Shown one piece after another: positions 8,630 to 16,692 of a DNA stretch of 64,000 nucleotides. Where the stretch lies: contig CANMWO010000004.1 in NCBI GenBank assembly GCA_947501695.1, positions 1-64,000 of the forward strand. Reading direction: 5' to 3'. Position 1 is the first letter of the stretch. Every line of letters starts with the position of its first letter. The translations under genes and the position numbers were made by a program. A model generated the notes under the pieces. That model searched no databases, was not told where the DNA came from, and worked only from the letters and a program-made list of their open reading frames with translations. The stretch is from an uncultured Sphingomonadaceae bacterium (GTDB lineage Bacteria > Pseudomonadota > Alphaproteobacteria > Sphingomonadales > Sphingomonadaceae).

Positions 8630-8982
8630 TTGATAAGTCGCACATAATATGGCGCTGGAGCACTCCCATATGTGGGTATGGTGGCACAATCTGCCGCGCC
8701 CAAATCGGCATAATAAACACCCACCTGCTTATTTTCCGTAATGGCGCTGCTCATAACAGAGAACCAGGTAAAGCAGGTCTGAGGTTTGATACCTAATCGC
8801 TCTTCATTCACGTTACAGATTGCGGTCCAACCGTTACGCCACGATCCGTATATTACCACGTCACCTGTTCCGTAAACGAAAACGTTTGTTACGTTGCCCA
8901 CGCAATAAGAAGCGGCTGCGTTAGCAATGGATGGTGTGGCAAGAGTAGCAAGAGCAACTGCGCCAGTAATCAACTTCTTCAT
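8626..8982 (-). CDS. Small secreted 4-Cys protein, group 1
   Basis: The protein has 118 residues from the ATG at 8982, chosen because GAGGGGG stands six bases upstream; the in-frame TTG five codons earlier has no such site. A signal peptide ends at IANA, about residue 21. The mature part matches the gene at 7428-7793 along its length: YCxGxVTxV, GDVVIYGSWRNGW, AICN, QTCFTWF, a late DC, and PTYGSAPAPYYVRL at the end. Four conserved Cys suggest two disulfides. It is translationally coupled to the gene below it. The function is unknown. Confidence 0.85.
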   Translation of the reverse strand: MKKLITGAVALATLATPSIANAAASYCVGNVTNVFVYGTGDVVIYGSWRNGWTAICNVNEERLGIKPQTCFTWFSVMSSAITENKQVGVYYADLGAADCATIPTYGSAPAPYYVRLIK

Positions 8983-9011
8983 TTCAAACCCCCTCAAATA
9001 TATCCAAATCC

Positions 9012-9311
9012 CTAGTTCACTGGCCGAATGGGAATCACCAGAAACCCGTTAATCGGCAACACGATGATACGGCTGGGTCCGCCCGGCGTTCCGTCGCTCC
9101 CGGTCACTTCGACGCGCTTTCGGTTCCCGGCGGCATCATATTCATAAACGGTCCCAAGGCCGTCATTCGCACCGCCGGTCGTGGTCGTTTCAATCAACCG
9201 GCCGAGCGCATCATATTCATAGGTGGTGGTCCCTTGCGCCAACGCTGGACTGGGTGCGACCAGCGCCATGGTGCTGAGTGATAGGAAAATCGGCTTGATG
9301 ATATGTTTCAC
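9012..9311 (-). CDS. Miniature secreted YD-repeat protein
   Basis: The product is 99 residues if the GTG at 9311 is used. That start has AAAAGGGG seven bases upstream and gives a textbook signal peptide ending at PALAQ; an ATG at 9338 is the alternative. The mature chain has exactly two YD repeats (TYEYDALGRLIE and VYEYDAAGNRKR), then a Gly/Pro-rich linker and a hydrophobic tail rich in Ile, Pro and Val (about residues 80-99). No RHS core is present. It is much too short to form a cocoon. It could be a subunit, a chaperone-like partner or a remnant related to the giant YD protein 1.7 kb downstream in the same operon. The reading frame is intact, which argues against simple decay. Confidence 0.8.
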   Translation of the reverse strand: MKHIIKPIFLSLSTMALVAPSPALAQGTTTYEYDALGRLIETTTTGGANDGLGTVYEYDAAGNRKRVEVTGSDGTPGGPSRIIVLPINGFLVIPIRPVN

Positions 9312-9342
9312 AGGAAGACCCCTTTTGTGATGCTGCATGCGT

Positions 9343-9708
9343 TCATTGCTTTGCGACAGTCGCACGCGTGACAATGATGTCGCAGGACGAGAGAGTGGTG
9401 TTTTCAAAGTTTAAGTTGACGGGGAAAGAGGACCCGAAAGCGAGAATGAGAACGCTCGCCATAACTTCATAATTGGGATGGGCTTTGTCTATGAACATCC
9501 GGTTCCCTGGACACGGGCCGCTATAGCCCGCAGGCCTTAAATCCGAACCTTCGACATAGAATATCAGGCCGGATGTATTGGGATAGAGTGTGTCAATCTG
9601 ACGAGAACCGGCCCATTGTTCCGCCGCCGACAGCGGAGCTGCAAGAACTAGCAAACAAGCTGCTGCAATCGAGCCTGCTACAAAACTGATTTTGGAACTC
9701 AAAATCAT
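9343..9708 (-). CDS. Small secreted 2-Cys protein, group 2
   Basis: The protein has 121 residues with a signal peptide ending at APLSAA, about residue 28. The ATG overlaps the TGA of the upstream paralogue as ATGA. The mature chain reads W-x-G-x-R-x-I-x-x-L-Y-P ... GLIFYVEG ... CPGNRMFI ... HPNYEVMASVLILAFGSSFPV ... CDIIV. It is clearly paralogous to the gene at 9705-10022 (shared W-x-G-x-R/D-x-I, IYP/LYP, C-x-GNR, NFxNTTxSxC). The two genes look like a local duplication. The function is unknown. Confidence 0.8.
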   Translation of the reverse strand: MILSSKISFVAGSIAAACLLVLAAPLSAAEQWAGSRQIDTLYPNTSGLIFYVEGSDLRPAGYSGPCPGNRMFIDKAHPNYEVMASVLILAFGSSFPVNLNFENTTLSSCDIIVTRATVAKQ

Positions 9709-10050
9709 GACCTGATCTGCACACGGTTAATAACGGCCTGACAAGTTGAGGTCGTTGTATTGTTGAAATTCGCATTCACACTATATTTCGCTGAAAAAGC
9801 GGTGATGAGCGAACTGACGATCGCTTCATAATTGGCGGCCGTTATGGGAAGATTCAATCTGTTACCGTTGCAACCTGGATCGTTTACGTTTGCCCCATCC
9901 ACTTCGAAAACAAACCCTGTAGGATATGGATAGATGGAAGTAATCTTGCGGTCACCTGTCCATTCACTGGCGGCTTGAGCAGAACTACTGATCAATAGCA
10001 AAGCTATAACAGATGATTGCAAAATTTTTCTGATGATGACCCCCGAACAT
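9705..10050 (-). pseudogene. Small secreted 2-Cys protein with frameshifted start
   Basis: The open frame 9705-10022 encodes the mature protein (W-x-G-D-R-K-I, CNGNRL, NYEAIVSSLITAF, STCQAV), a close paralogue of the gene at 9343-9708. Its only in-frame start is a TTG at 10022 with no ribosome binding site and a signal peptide lacking the usual basic residues. An ATG at 10050, preceded by AGGAG, reads into another frame and stops early. Removing one G from the run of five (C-run at 10040-10044 on the plus strand) joins that ATG to the body and restores a normal signal peptide (MFGVIIRKILQSSVIALLL). The gene is therefore recently frameshifted, or slippage-controlled, or the run is a sequencing error. 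Confidence 0.7.
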
Positions 10051-10222
10051 GAGCTCCTGTTCTGATCAAATAGATATGATTATTGTTTTTGAGTCAATTA
10101 AATTGATTATTTATTTATCTATGACCGTAAATGTCAAAACCACTTTTTATGTTTTGCCAAGTATAAACTAGAATCATAGTTAATGGCCAAAAAGAAAAAG
10201 CGAACAGGTTGTTCGGCGCACC

Positions 10223-10529
10223 TCAATTCAGCATGACATAATAGGGCGCTGGCGCATTTCCATATGTTCCCAAAGCATCGCAGGCTAGGGATGATAGATA
10301 ATAGACACGAATATGTCGCGCTTCGACAACGGCTGTATTTACTTGTGAAAACCACCCCTAGCAAACATCTTTGGATACGTCTTTCCATTCTGCCTTAACG
10401 TTACAAATCTGCGTAATGCACATCGACGACGGTGCCGTCACAAGATGAATTCGCGAATGCCGACAACGATTGCGTTGATAAAATAACCGCTGCCGTCAAT
10501 TGAACTATTTTCCCCTTCTTCATATCCAT
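10223..10529 (-). pseudogene. Decayed group 1 small secreted protein
   Basis: The minus strand encodes a signal peptide from the ATG at 10529 or 10523, then SSCDGTVVDV, and then hits TAA. In another frame it continues with TQICNVKAEWKDVSKDVC, an in-frame TAG where the paralogue at 7428-7793 has Trp, then GWFSQVNTAVVEARHIRVYY and GTYGNAPAPYYVMLN before TGA at 10223. The stretch corresponding to the GDVVxxxSWR strand is missing. It therefore has an internal deletion with frame loss plus a nonsense mutation. It belongs to the 4-Cys group and still lies in the cluster in the same direction. Confidence 0.85.
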
Positions 10530-10619
10530 TTCGCTTTTTCATGATTGATAGTTCATTTGATATAATTGACGCTCCCGACTTGCATCGCCTTCAAACCAGA
10601 TTCTCGAAATTCATCGGGA

Positions 10620-10994
10620 TTAAACGCTAATCTGCCGGTAAATAGTCGAGATAAATATACCCTCTACGCCCGGGTTGGCTGAGCATGCGCCGCTACCAAC
10701 CACACGGACAGAATGCTTGGAGAGCTTTGCCGACAAAGCCAACGACAACATAGCTTGCCCTGCGGGCGTCGTCGCATCAAAGGCAACCTGCCAAAGCCCG
10801 TTGGTGGAGCATGCCGCTTTGACATGGCCAGCATTTGAAGCACTAGGGTCAAGGCGAAGAAAGGCAATGCCACCGGCACTAACTGAGATCCGCGTAATGG
10901 TTGCGGGTTCCCACAATCCCGCTGCACTGGCTGGCGTCGAAAATGCCAGCGCGCCCAGCAGTGCCAGCCACAACGTTTTCTTTAATTTCAGCAT
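10620..10994 (-). CDS. Small secreted 2-Cys protein, group 2
   Basis: The protein has 124 residues from the ATG at 10994, chosen because GGAGAG lies seven bases upstream; the upstream in-frame ATG codons have no site. A signal peptide ends at TPASAA, about residue 24. The mature chain keeps the group 2 plan: W-x-P-x-x-I-T-R-I, GGIAFLRL, AACSTN, W-x-V-x-F, L-x-x-A-L-x-A-K-L, SVRVVG, GACSAN. Two Cys are placed for one disulfide. The function is unknown. Confidence 0.8.
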   Translation of the reverse strand: MLKLKKTLWLALLGALAFSTPASAAGLWEPATITRISVSAGGIAFLRLDPSASNAGHVKAACSTNGLWQVAFDATTPAGQAMLSLALSAKLSKHSVRVVGSGACSANPGVEGIFISTIYRQISV

Positions 10995-11039
10995 TCGAAA
11001 CTCTCCATCCGTTAAAAACATCAAAGCTGCAGGCCGCAG

Positions 11040-11387
11040 CTAGCGCACCACCAGATATTTAAACCCCCTAATTGTGTTATAGCTCTGACCATCATGCATC
11101 GCACATCCGTCTGAATATCCAGCGACTTCCTTACCAGAGGCAAAGGCTGTCAGTAACAATGCAAAGGCTTTGTCATAATTGGGATCAGTTTTTAACAGAA
11201 CGATGGCAGTATCACGGTCGCAGCCATTGGGATTGGCCCAACCATCAGCATACATGAAGAATCCTTCCTCGTGGAACGCTACTGTGGTGATTTTTTGAGG
11301 AGGGTGCAAAGCACCTGCCGCATCAACGGCGCTGGAGCCAAAGAACAAGGCTCCCAAAAAAGAACTCAGAAATAGAATATTCTTCAT
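11040..11387 (-). CDS. Small secreted 2-Cys protein, group 2
   Basis: The protein has 115 residues from the ATG at 11387 (AAGGGGG seven bases upstream). A signal peptide ends near AVDAA, about residue 24. The mature chain reads PPQKITTVAFHEEGFFMY ... NGCDRD ... LLKTDPNYDKAFALLLTAFASGKEV ... DGCAMHD, a clear example of the group pattern with P-x-Y-x(5)-LLLTAFASGKxV between the two Cys. It lies 45 bases upstream of the next paralogue. The function is unknown. Confidence 0.85.
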   Translation of the reverse strand: MKNILFLSSFLGALFFGSSAVDAAGALHPPQKITTVAFHEEGFFMYADGWANPNGCDRDTAIVLLKTDPNYDKAFALLLTAFASGKEVAGYSDGCAMHDGQSYNTIRGFKYLVVR

Positions 11388-11461
11388 CCGCAATCCCCCT
11401 TTTTAATCTCACAATTGAAATCTCAGCTTCGGACGCACGCATAGGATTTGGGCCAACAAAA

Positions 11462-11797
11462 TTACAAACATCCAGTAGCGGGGCATATTTGAAAATATCG
11501 AGTATCTTCAGAATTACCCCAAAGCGCGCAGGTACCCAAACCGCCAATGGTTCCGACGTCCTTGCCGGTCGCAAAAGCGGTTAAAACCAAAGGCGCATGA
11601 GAACTGTCTTTATGTACTGAGTATCTTAGCGTTGTCGCACAAGCAGGGCGGTTAGTGTCCGTGCCGCCCCCAATTTTGAATATGATTACGTCATCAATCG
11701 ATACGACCTGGATGACCTTGCCGCCAACAGTATTAGCATCGGCAGAAACGGAGATACTCATCAGAAAGACTATCAATAAAGAATAGAATATTTTCAT
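11462..11797 (-). CDS. Small secreted Cys-containing protein, first gene of the cluster
   Basis: The protein has 111 residues with a signal peptide ending at VSADA, about residue 21. The mature chain begins GGKVIQVVSIDDVIIFKI, then RPACATTL, HAPLVLTAFATGKDV, GTCALW and a short C-terminal tail with two further Cys. It fits group 2 with an extra Cys pair. It is the most upstream member, so the cluster promoter probably lies in the A+T-rich 11798-11948 interval, unless transcription continues from the TonB-like gene. Confidence 0.8.
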   Translation of the reverse strand: MKIFYSLLIVFLMSISVSADANTVGGKVIQVVSIDDVIIFKIGGGTDTNRPACATTLRYSVHKDSSHAPLVLTAFATGKDVGTIGGLGTCALWGNSEDTRYFQICPATGCL

Positions 11798-11948
11798 GCC
11801 TGCTTTCCTTTTTTTAAAATACTGCTTTCATATTTTACAATTGTAAATCGAGAATTATATCGTTCCGAAAATTTTTTTAAGTGGGTATTGGAAAACAACA
11901 ATATTCAGATTTGATAATTTCGACCACATAACTTCCAAAGCTGGCGGT

Positions 11949-12842
11949 CTAATTGAACTGGATCACTGGCAGCTTAACACCGCCAGCACCATTTCTATTC
12001 AAGCCCGAGAATTTCTGTCCAACGGCAGCATTGCGGACAAAAAATTTCACTTGCGGCGATGCGCTGCCGCCGAGCACTTTACCGGCCTTCACTTTGCCAT
12101 CTTGGCCCAGTGTGACGGACAGTTCGACACTGCCTTTGGCGCGCGGCAAGCGCGTGCGCAGACCCGCAACCCATTGTTCAAAAGCATCCTCTTGCGCTGC
12201 CTTGGCATCATCCCCAAAACCAAAAAAGCCTGCAACACGACCGGCCAACGAAGGCTCCCTTACAGGCTCGCGCTTCTTGTCTTCAAATTCTGGCTTGCGA
12301 TTGGGCGCAGCGCCAGCAAACGGATCATAGACGCCGCCGCCCTTCTCACCACCGGATGCGGCCCCTTGCCCAGCTCCTTGACCAGCATCTGGCGCGATCA
12401 CTGGTTCTGGTGAAGATATATTGGATACGAGGCGCGGCACGCTGATGCGTGAGAGTGACCATTCGGGCGGCAACTCAGTTTCAGTGGTTGCGTCGATATC
12501 TGATGGAACGGACTGCACTGCTTGCGATGATGCCTGCTCGCTACCGGTTTCCGTCTCTATCGCTTGGTCGTCTTTAGAGACCTCGCCCAGCTCCAACATG
12601 GTCATGCTGGTCGTTTCGCCGGCCGATACAGCGGGCTCTTTTTCAAAGGCCTTGTTAAAGGCAGCGGTTATCAGAAAATAGAAAAACAGGCCATGGAAGA
12701 GGATCGCAAAAGATCCGCTGAAAACCCTGTGCAGACGATCACGATACGGCCAGCCATCCGGCCATGCCGGAAGCCATGTGGGATTGAAGCGCCACCCAAA
12801 GGAGCGTTCAACCTGCCACTGATCTATTGTCTGAAAGGCCAT
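11949..12842 (-). CDS. TonB/TolA-like inner-membrane protein
   Basis: The protein has 297 residues. A cytoplasmic N-terminus of about 40 residues rich in Trp is followed by one membrane segment (about residues 42-62), then a long Ser/Glu/Gly/Pro-rich periplasmic linker. The C-terminal domain (about 220-297) has the TonB-C-like layout RLPRAKGSVELSVTLGQDGK. Such proteins span the periplasm to couple inner-membrane energy to the outer membrane. No exbB or exbD lies next to it. It starts about 160 bases from gspE on the opposite strand, and the cluster of small secreted proteins follows it. A role in helping the secretin or cargo is possible but unproven. Confidence 0.7.
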   Translation of the reverse strand: MAFQTIDQWQVERSFGWRFNPTWLPAWPDGWPYRDRLHRVFSGSFAILFHGLFFYFLITAAFNKAFEKEPAVSAGETTSMTMLELGEVSKDDQAIETETGSEQASSQAVQSVPSDIDATTETELPPEWSLSRISVPRLVSNISSPEPVIAPDAGQGAGQGAASGGEKGGGVYDPFAGAAPNRKPEFEDKKREPVREPSLAGRVAGFFGFGDDAKAAQEDAFEQWVAGLRTRLPRAKGSVELSVTLGQDGKVKAGKVLGGSASPQVKFFVRNAAVGQKFSGLNRNGAGGVKLPVIQFN

Positions 12843-13003
12843 ATCCCCCCATTACGAGCTGATTCCTATTTATATTAAACCCGCTTCGTTCGGTTGGGAA
12901 GCAGCAATTATTATACAATATAGGTCAGTTATCATTTTCTACATGAAGATGATTGCAATAATAGTTGAAACAGGCAAATATCGACGCTCGTAGGGGGATA
13001 TAA

Positions 13004-14647
13004 TTGCCGAGTCTCATTGACCATCTGACACATCAAGAACTTGTTGCTCCAGCCGAACTGGAGCGGTCTTTTCAGATTGCAGAAGAGACAGGGATGCGAC
13101 TGCCCTGGGTTCTGTCTCAAATGGGCTTGGTAAGTGATGATATTTTGCTTGGTGCGATGCACGAAACCAGCGGCTGCGCGGTCGCGAGTGACGATCTGCT
13201 GCAGCGCCAGCCCGCTCTCATTGAGGGGTTAAATCCGCTTTTCCTCAAAAAGCATAAAATTGTTCCGCTAATGGACGATGGTGGAAAAATTGATGTGCTG
13301 ATTGGTGATGCGGAAGACACAGACGCTATCGCAGCTTTATCCTTCGCCGCTGGCCATATTGTCGAACCCAAACTTGCACGGCTGGGTGATATTGAAGACA
13401 GGTTGAGCCAATATTTCGGACTGATCGATCATGAAGATATGTCCTCTCAATTGGGCGCTGATCTTGATGAAGAACTGGAACGTTTGCGCGATGGGATTAG
13501 CGAGGCACCGGTAATCCGTCAGGTCCACGAAATTTTGACCAACGCGGTGAAGCGCAAAGCATCCGACGTGCATCTGGAGCCCATGGCCCGACATTTATCG
13601 GTGCGCTACCGGATCGATGGGCGCCTGAGCGAAGTGGAGCGCCATCCAACTGGCCTGGCAGACCCGATCGCGTCGCGGATCAAGGTCATGGCGGGCCTTG
13701 ATATTTCGGAAAGCCGGCTGCCACAAGACGGCCGTATCAAGCTGACTGTGCGCGGTGAGGAAGTAGATATTCGTGTATCTACCTCCCCGATCGCAAATGG
13801 TGAAAGTATTGTAATGCGGCTTTTGGGCCGTGCCAGCTTGCCGCTGGAATTGGATAGTCTGGGCCTGCCCAAAATCGCCCTCCAAAAGCTGGGCAAAGCC
13901 CTGGATAAGCCCCATGGGATTATCTTGCTGACTGGCCCCACCGGCAGCGGTAAAACGACGACGCTCTATTCCGCGATGAACGCTCTACGCGGCCCTGAAG
14001 TCAAGATACTGACAGTGGAAGACCCGGTCGAAGTCATGCTGGATGGGATTAATCAGGTTCAGGTCCATCCAGAAATTGGGTTAAGCTATGCGAGCAGTTT
14101 GCGTGCCTTTTTGCGGCAAGACCCGGATATCATCATGATCGGTGAAATCCGCGATGGCGAGACAGCGGAAATAGCCCATCGCGCTGCACTCACCGGTCAT
14201 CTGGTGCTATCAACGCTGCACACAAATAGCGCATTGGGAGCCTATACGCGGCTCAATGACATCGGGGTGGAGCCTTTTCTGGTTGCTTCGACAGTCATCG
14301 CAACCATTGCCCAACGGCTAGTACGCTGCCTTTGCGATGATTGCAAAACCGCTATGGATATAGGGCCTAACGAGATCGCTCTGTTCGAAGCCCATGATGT
14401 GCAAGCTCCAAAAAAACTGCATCAAGCCAATGGCTGCGGCAACTGCCATCAAACCGGCTATGCAGGTCGCCGTCCCCTTATCGAGATTGTCGAGGTGGAT
14501 GAAGATCTGCGTGCCCGAATTCGAGAAGGCAATGCAGAAAGTCACAAGCTCAATCCATCGGAGACATTGCTTGGTCATGGACTAGCCTTGGTCAGCCAAG
14601 GTGCAACAAGCCTTGATGAAGTCCAGCGCGTGGTGAGCTTCACATGA
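13004..14647 (+). CDS. gspE: Type II secretion ATPase GspE
   Basis: This cytoplasmic hexameric ATPase powers pseudopilus assembly. The protein has 547 residues, starting at a TTG with AGGGGG seven bases upstream. It has an N-terminal GspL-binding domain (about 1-140), Walker A GPTGSGKT at about residue 311, an Asp box (TVEDPVE), Walker B DPDIIMIGEIRD at about 372, the His box TGHLVLSTLHTN, and a C-terminal zinc-binding tetracysteine (CLCDDC and CGNC) typical of GspE. It opens an eleven-gene operon with overlapping junctions throughout. Confidence 0.96.
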   Translation: MPSLIDHLTHQELVAPAELERSFQIAEETGMRLPWVLSQMGLVSDDILLGAMHETSGCAVASDDLLQRQPALIEGLNPLFLKKHKIVPLMDDGGKIDVLIGDAEDTDAIAALSFAAGHIVEPKLARLGDIEDRLSQYFGLIDHEDMSSQLGADLDEELERLRDGISEAPVIRQVHEILTNAVKRKASDVHLEPMARHLSVRYRIDGRLSEVERHPTGLADPIASRIKVMAGLDISESRLPQDGRIKLTVRGEEVDIRVSTSPIANGESIVMRLLGRASLPLELDSLGLPKIALQKLGKALDKPHGIILLTGPTGSGKTTTLYSAMNALRGPEVKILTVEDPVEVMLDGINQVQVHPEIGLSYASSLRAFLRQDPDIIMIGEIRDGETAEIAHRAALTGHLVLSTLHTNSALGAYTRLNDIGVEPFLVASTVIATIAQRLVRCLCDDCKTAMDIGPNEIALFEAHDVQAPKKLHQANGCGNCHQTGYAGRRPLIEIVEVDEDLRARIREGNAESHKLNPSETLLGHGLALVSQGATSLDEVQRVVSFT

Positions 14648-15855
14648 CCGAATATCGCTGCCTCGCCATCGATTCCTCTGGCCAGAAGAAATGGCAGCAG
14701 GTTGAGGCCGCTAGCGAGCAAGCCTGCGTCCAGATGATGTTGGGTAGCGGTTTTACTCCGCTACAAATTAACAGCGGTTCCATGAGCTTGTCAGAACGTC
14801 TCAATCAACCGGTACATCTTTCCATTGGTGTCGGGCTTAGTGAGCAAGCCCTCATGCTCAACCAATTGGCGTTGCTGGTCCGCTCTGGATTGCCGGTTGA
14901 CAGATCAATCGATCTTCTGCGCGACCAAGCCCCGAAAGCCCGCCAGAAACAATTGCTCACCGATATTTTGTCACAGGTGAAAGAGGGTAGAGGCCTTGCA
15001 GGGGCGTTGGAAGCCGCCAAAATTTTTCCGACCTATGTGATCGGTGTTATCCGCTCATCGGAAAAAAGCGGCAAGCTTGGTGCGGCCTTAACCTCTGTTG
15101 CACAGCGAATGACAAAAGCAACGGAAACGCGGCGTAAACTGGCAACGGCTCTCACTTATCCAGTGGCTGTGCTGATCGCGACTATGGCGGCGCTGCTCAT
15201 CGTGCTCACAAGCGTCGTGCCGCAATTTGAACCGATCTTTGAGGGTAATGAGGACAAGTTACCGGCACTGACCAATTTTGTGCTGTCGCTATCCGGTTTT
15301 GTCCGCAGCTATGGCCTGATGATCTTGGCAGCCATGTTGCTCTTCATGCTAACGATCTGGCTGCTGTTTAGATCGGAAGCAGGACAAAAAATACTTTCGT
15401 CGGCAACGCCTTATTTGCCGGGTATGAAATTGCGCGATCAGTATCTCGCGGGTCAATTTACCGGCTTGCTGGCCACTCTTATCAGTAACGGCTTGACCGT
15501 GGTTCGCGCCCTGCCGCTCGCTCGCGAGACGCTCTCTAGCCGACGTTGGCAAATCGAGCTCGCGAAGGTGGAAACCCAAATCCGCGAGGGCAGCCGCCTA
15601 TCATTTGCCTTGGAAGCAACCGCGGTTTTCCCACGCACGGCCAGCCGACTGATCGAAGTGGGCGAACGTACCGGTAAGCTTGGCGAAACCTGCGGACATG
15701 CTTCAGAAATTATGAGCGAAGCAGCGGCTGCCCGGATTGAACGGATCGTATCGCTGATCAATCCCATAGCGATCATATTGCTGGGTGGATTGGTTGCGAT
15801 GCTGGTCGCTGGCGTCATGCTGGGCATATTTGCATTGGGAGATTTTGCAGGATGA
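14644..15855 (+). CDS. gspF: Type II secretion inner-membrane platform protein GspF
   Basis: The protein has 403 residues and begins in an ATGA overlap with gspE. Two homologous cytoplasmic T2SSF domains are visible, each with the characteristic E-x-S-G-K-L/E-x-T-G-K-L-G signature (SSEKSGKLG near residue 140, GERTGKLGE near 340). Membrane segments lie at about 170-195, 220-245 and 375-400. GspF is the polytopic platform that contacts GspE and GspL. The length and layout are normal. Confidence 0.95.
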   Translation: MTEYRCLAIDSSGQKKWQQVEAASEQACVQMMLGSGFTPLQINSGSMSLSERLNQPVHLSIGVGLSEQALMLNQLALLVRSGLPVDRSIDLLRDQAPKARQKQLLTDILSQVKEGRGLAGALEAAKIFPTYVIGVIRSSEKSGKLGAALTSVAQRMTKATETRRKLATALTYPVAVLIATMAALLIVLTSVVPQFEPIFEGNEDKLPALTNFVLSLSGFVRSYGLMILAAMLLFMLTIWLLFRSEAGQKILSSATPYLPGMKLRDQYLAGQFTGLLATLISNGLTVVRALPLARETLSSRRWQIELAKVETQIREGSRLSFALEATAVFPRTASRLIEVGERTGKLGETCGHASEIMSEAAAARIERIVSLINPIAIILLGGLVAMLVAGVMLGIFALGDFAG

Positions 15856-16316
15856 TTGATTGGAAAAACGCGAAACCGTCATCGGCCAAGCATAGTCGCG
15901 ATGTTCATCAGAAAAATGGTTTCACGTTGATGGAAATGCTGGTGGTGCTTGTGGTTATTGGCCTGATCGCCGCTGTTGCCATTCCGCAGATCACAAATCT
16001 ATTGGGCAGCGCAAAATCCAAAGCGGCGAAGATCCAACTCGACACCCTATCGGCTAGCCTACGCTATTATGAGCTGGATACTGGAGCGTTCCCAACAACG
16101 GAGCAGGGCATAGAAGTCCTCTGGAACATGTCGGACCCCGATCCGGCATGGAACGGTCCTTACATCCGTCAGGAACGCCAACTCAAAGACCCTTGGGGCT
16201 TTGACTTTATCTACCGATCACCGGTCGAAGGAAAGCCCTTTGAGCTGATTACCCTTGGCGCCGACAACAAGGAAGGAGGCACTGGCGATAATGCTGACCA
16301 TGCCGCAATTCCTTAG
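15852..16316 (+). CDS. gspG: Major pseudopilin GspG
   Basis: The protein has 154 residues with an unusually long leader of about 23 residues ending in Gly before FTLMEMLVVLVVIGLIAAVA, the type III signal cut by prepilin peptidase. The +5 Glu is present. The C-terminal part shows the conserved GspG calcium-site and core motifs (FPTTEQGI, GPYI, LKDPWG, GADNKEGGTGDNAD). It starts in an ATGA overlap with gspF. No prepilin peptidase (gspO) gene is in the window. Confidence 0.95.
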   Translation: MIDWKNAKPSSAKHSRDVHQKNGFTLMEMLVVLVVIGLIAAVAIPQITNLLGSAKSKAAKIQLDTLSASLRYYELDTGAFPTTEQGIEVLWNMSDPDPAWNGPYIRQERQLKDPWGFDFIYRSPVEGKPFELITLGADNKEGGTGDNADHAAIP

Positions 16317-16692
16317 GGCCCGTCAGCCCACGAAAATCGAGCACAATGAGCGAGGGTTTACCTTGGTCGAACTTCTAGTTGTGCTGGCAATCATGTCCCT
16401 CGCCGCTGTGCTATTCATTGGCGCCAGCGGTAGCAGCAATGGTGCAACCGCAAGAGGCGATCTGGCAAAATTGGAAAGCGCTATAGTTTCAGCGCGCCAA
16501 CAGGCAATAACATCCGCCACGATGCAAAACGTAGTCCTTGCCGACTATGCTCTTGATCTGCGCCCAACTGTTGGAAGCAATTCCAACAGCCTGATCTTCT
16601 ATGCTGATGGATCAAGCAATGGCGGCCAGATAATACGTGAAGAGAAACAGTTATTCACGGTCCGATGGATCGATGGACGGATTGCCAAATGA
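16291..16692 (+). CDS. gspH: Minor pseudopilin GspH
   Basis: The protein has 133 residues if the ATG at 16291 is used, inside the end of gspG with GGAGG about 11 bases upstream; the start is somewhat uncertain. A prepilin signal ends in ERG before FTLVELLVVLAIMSLAAV, with +5 Glu. The globular part is short and beta-rich, as in GspH, and ends in RWIDGRIAK. It overlaps gspG by 26 bases and gspI by 4. Confidence 0.85.
   Translation: MLTMPQFLRARQPTKIEHNERGFTLVELLVVLAIMSLAAVLFIGASGSSNGATARGDLAKLESAIVSARQQAITSATMQNVVLADYALDLRPTVGSNSNSLIFYADGSSNGGQIIREEKQLFTVRWIDGRIAK

Noticed and set aside
10134-10388. An 84-codon minus-strand frame over the decayed paralogue
   Set aside because: It is another frame of the pseudogene 10223-10529; the paralogous residues are in a different frame.
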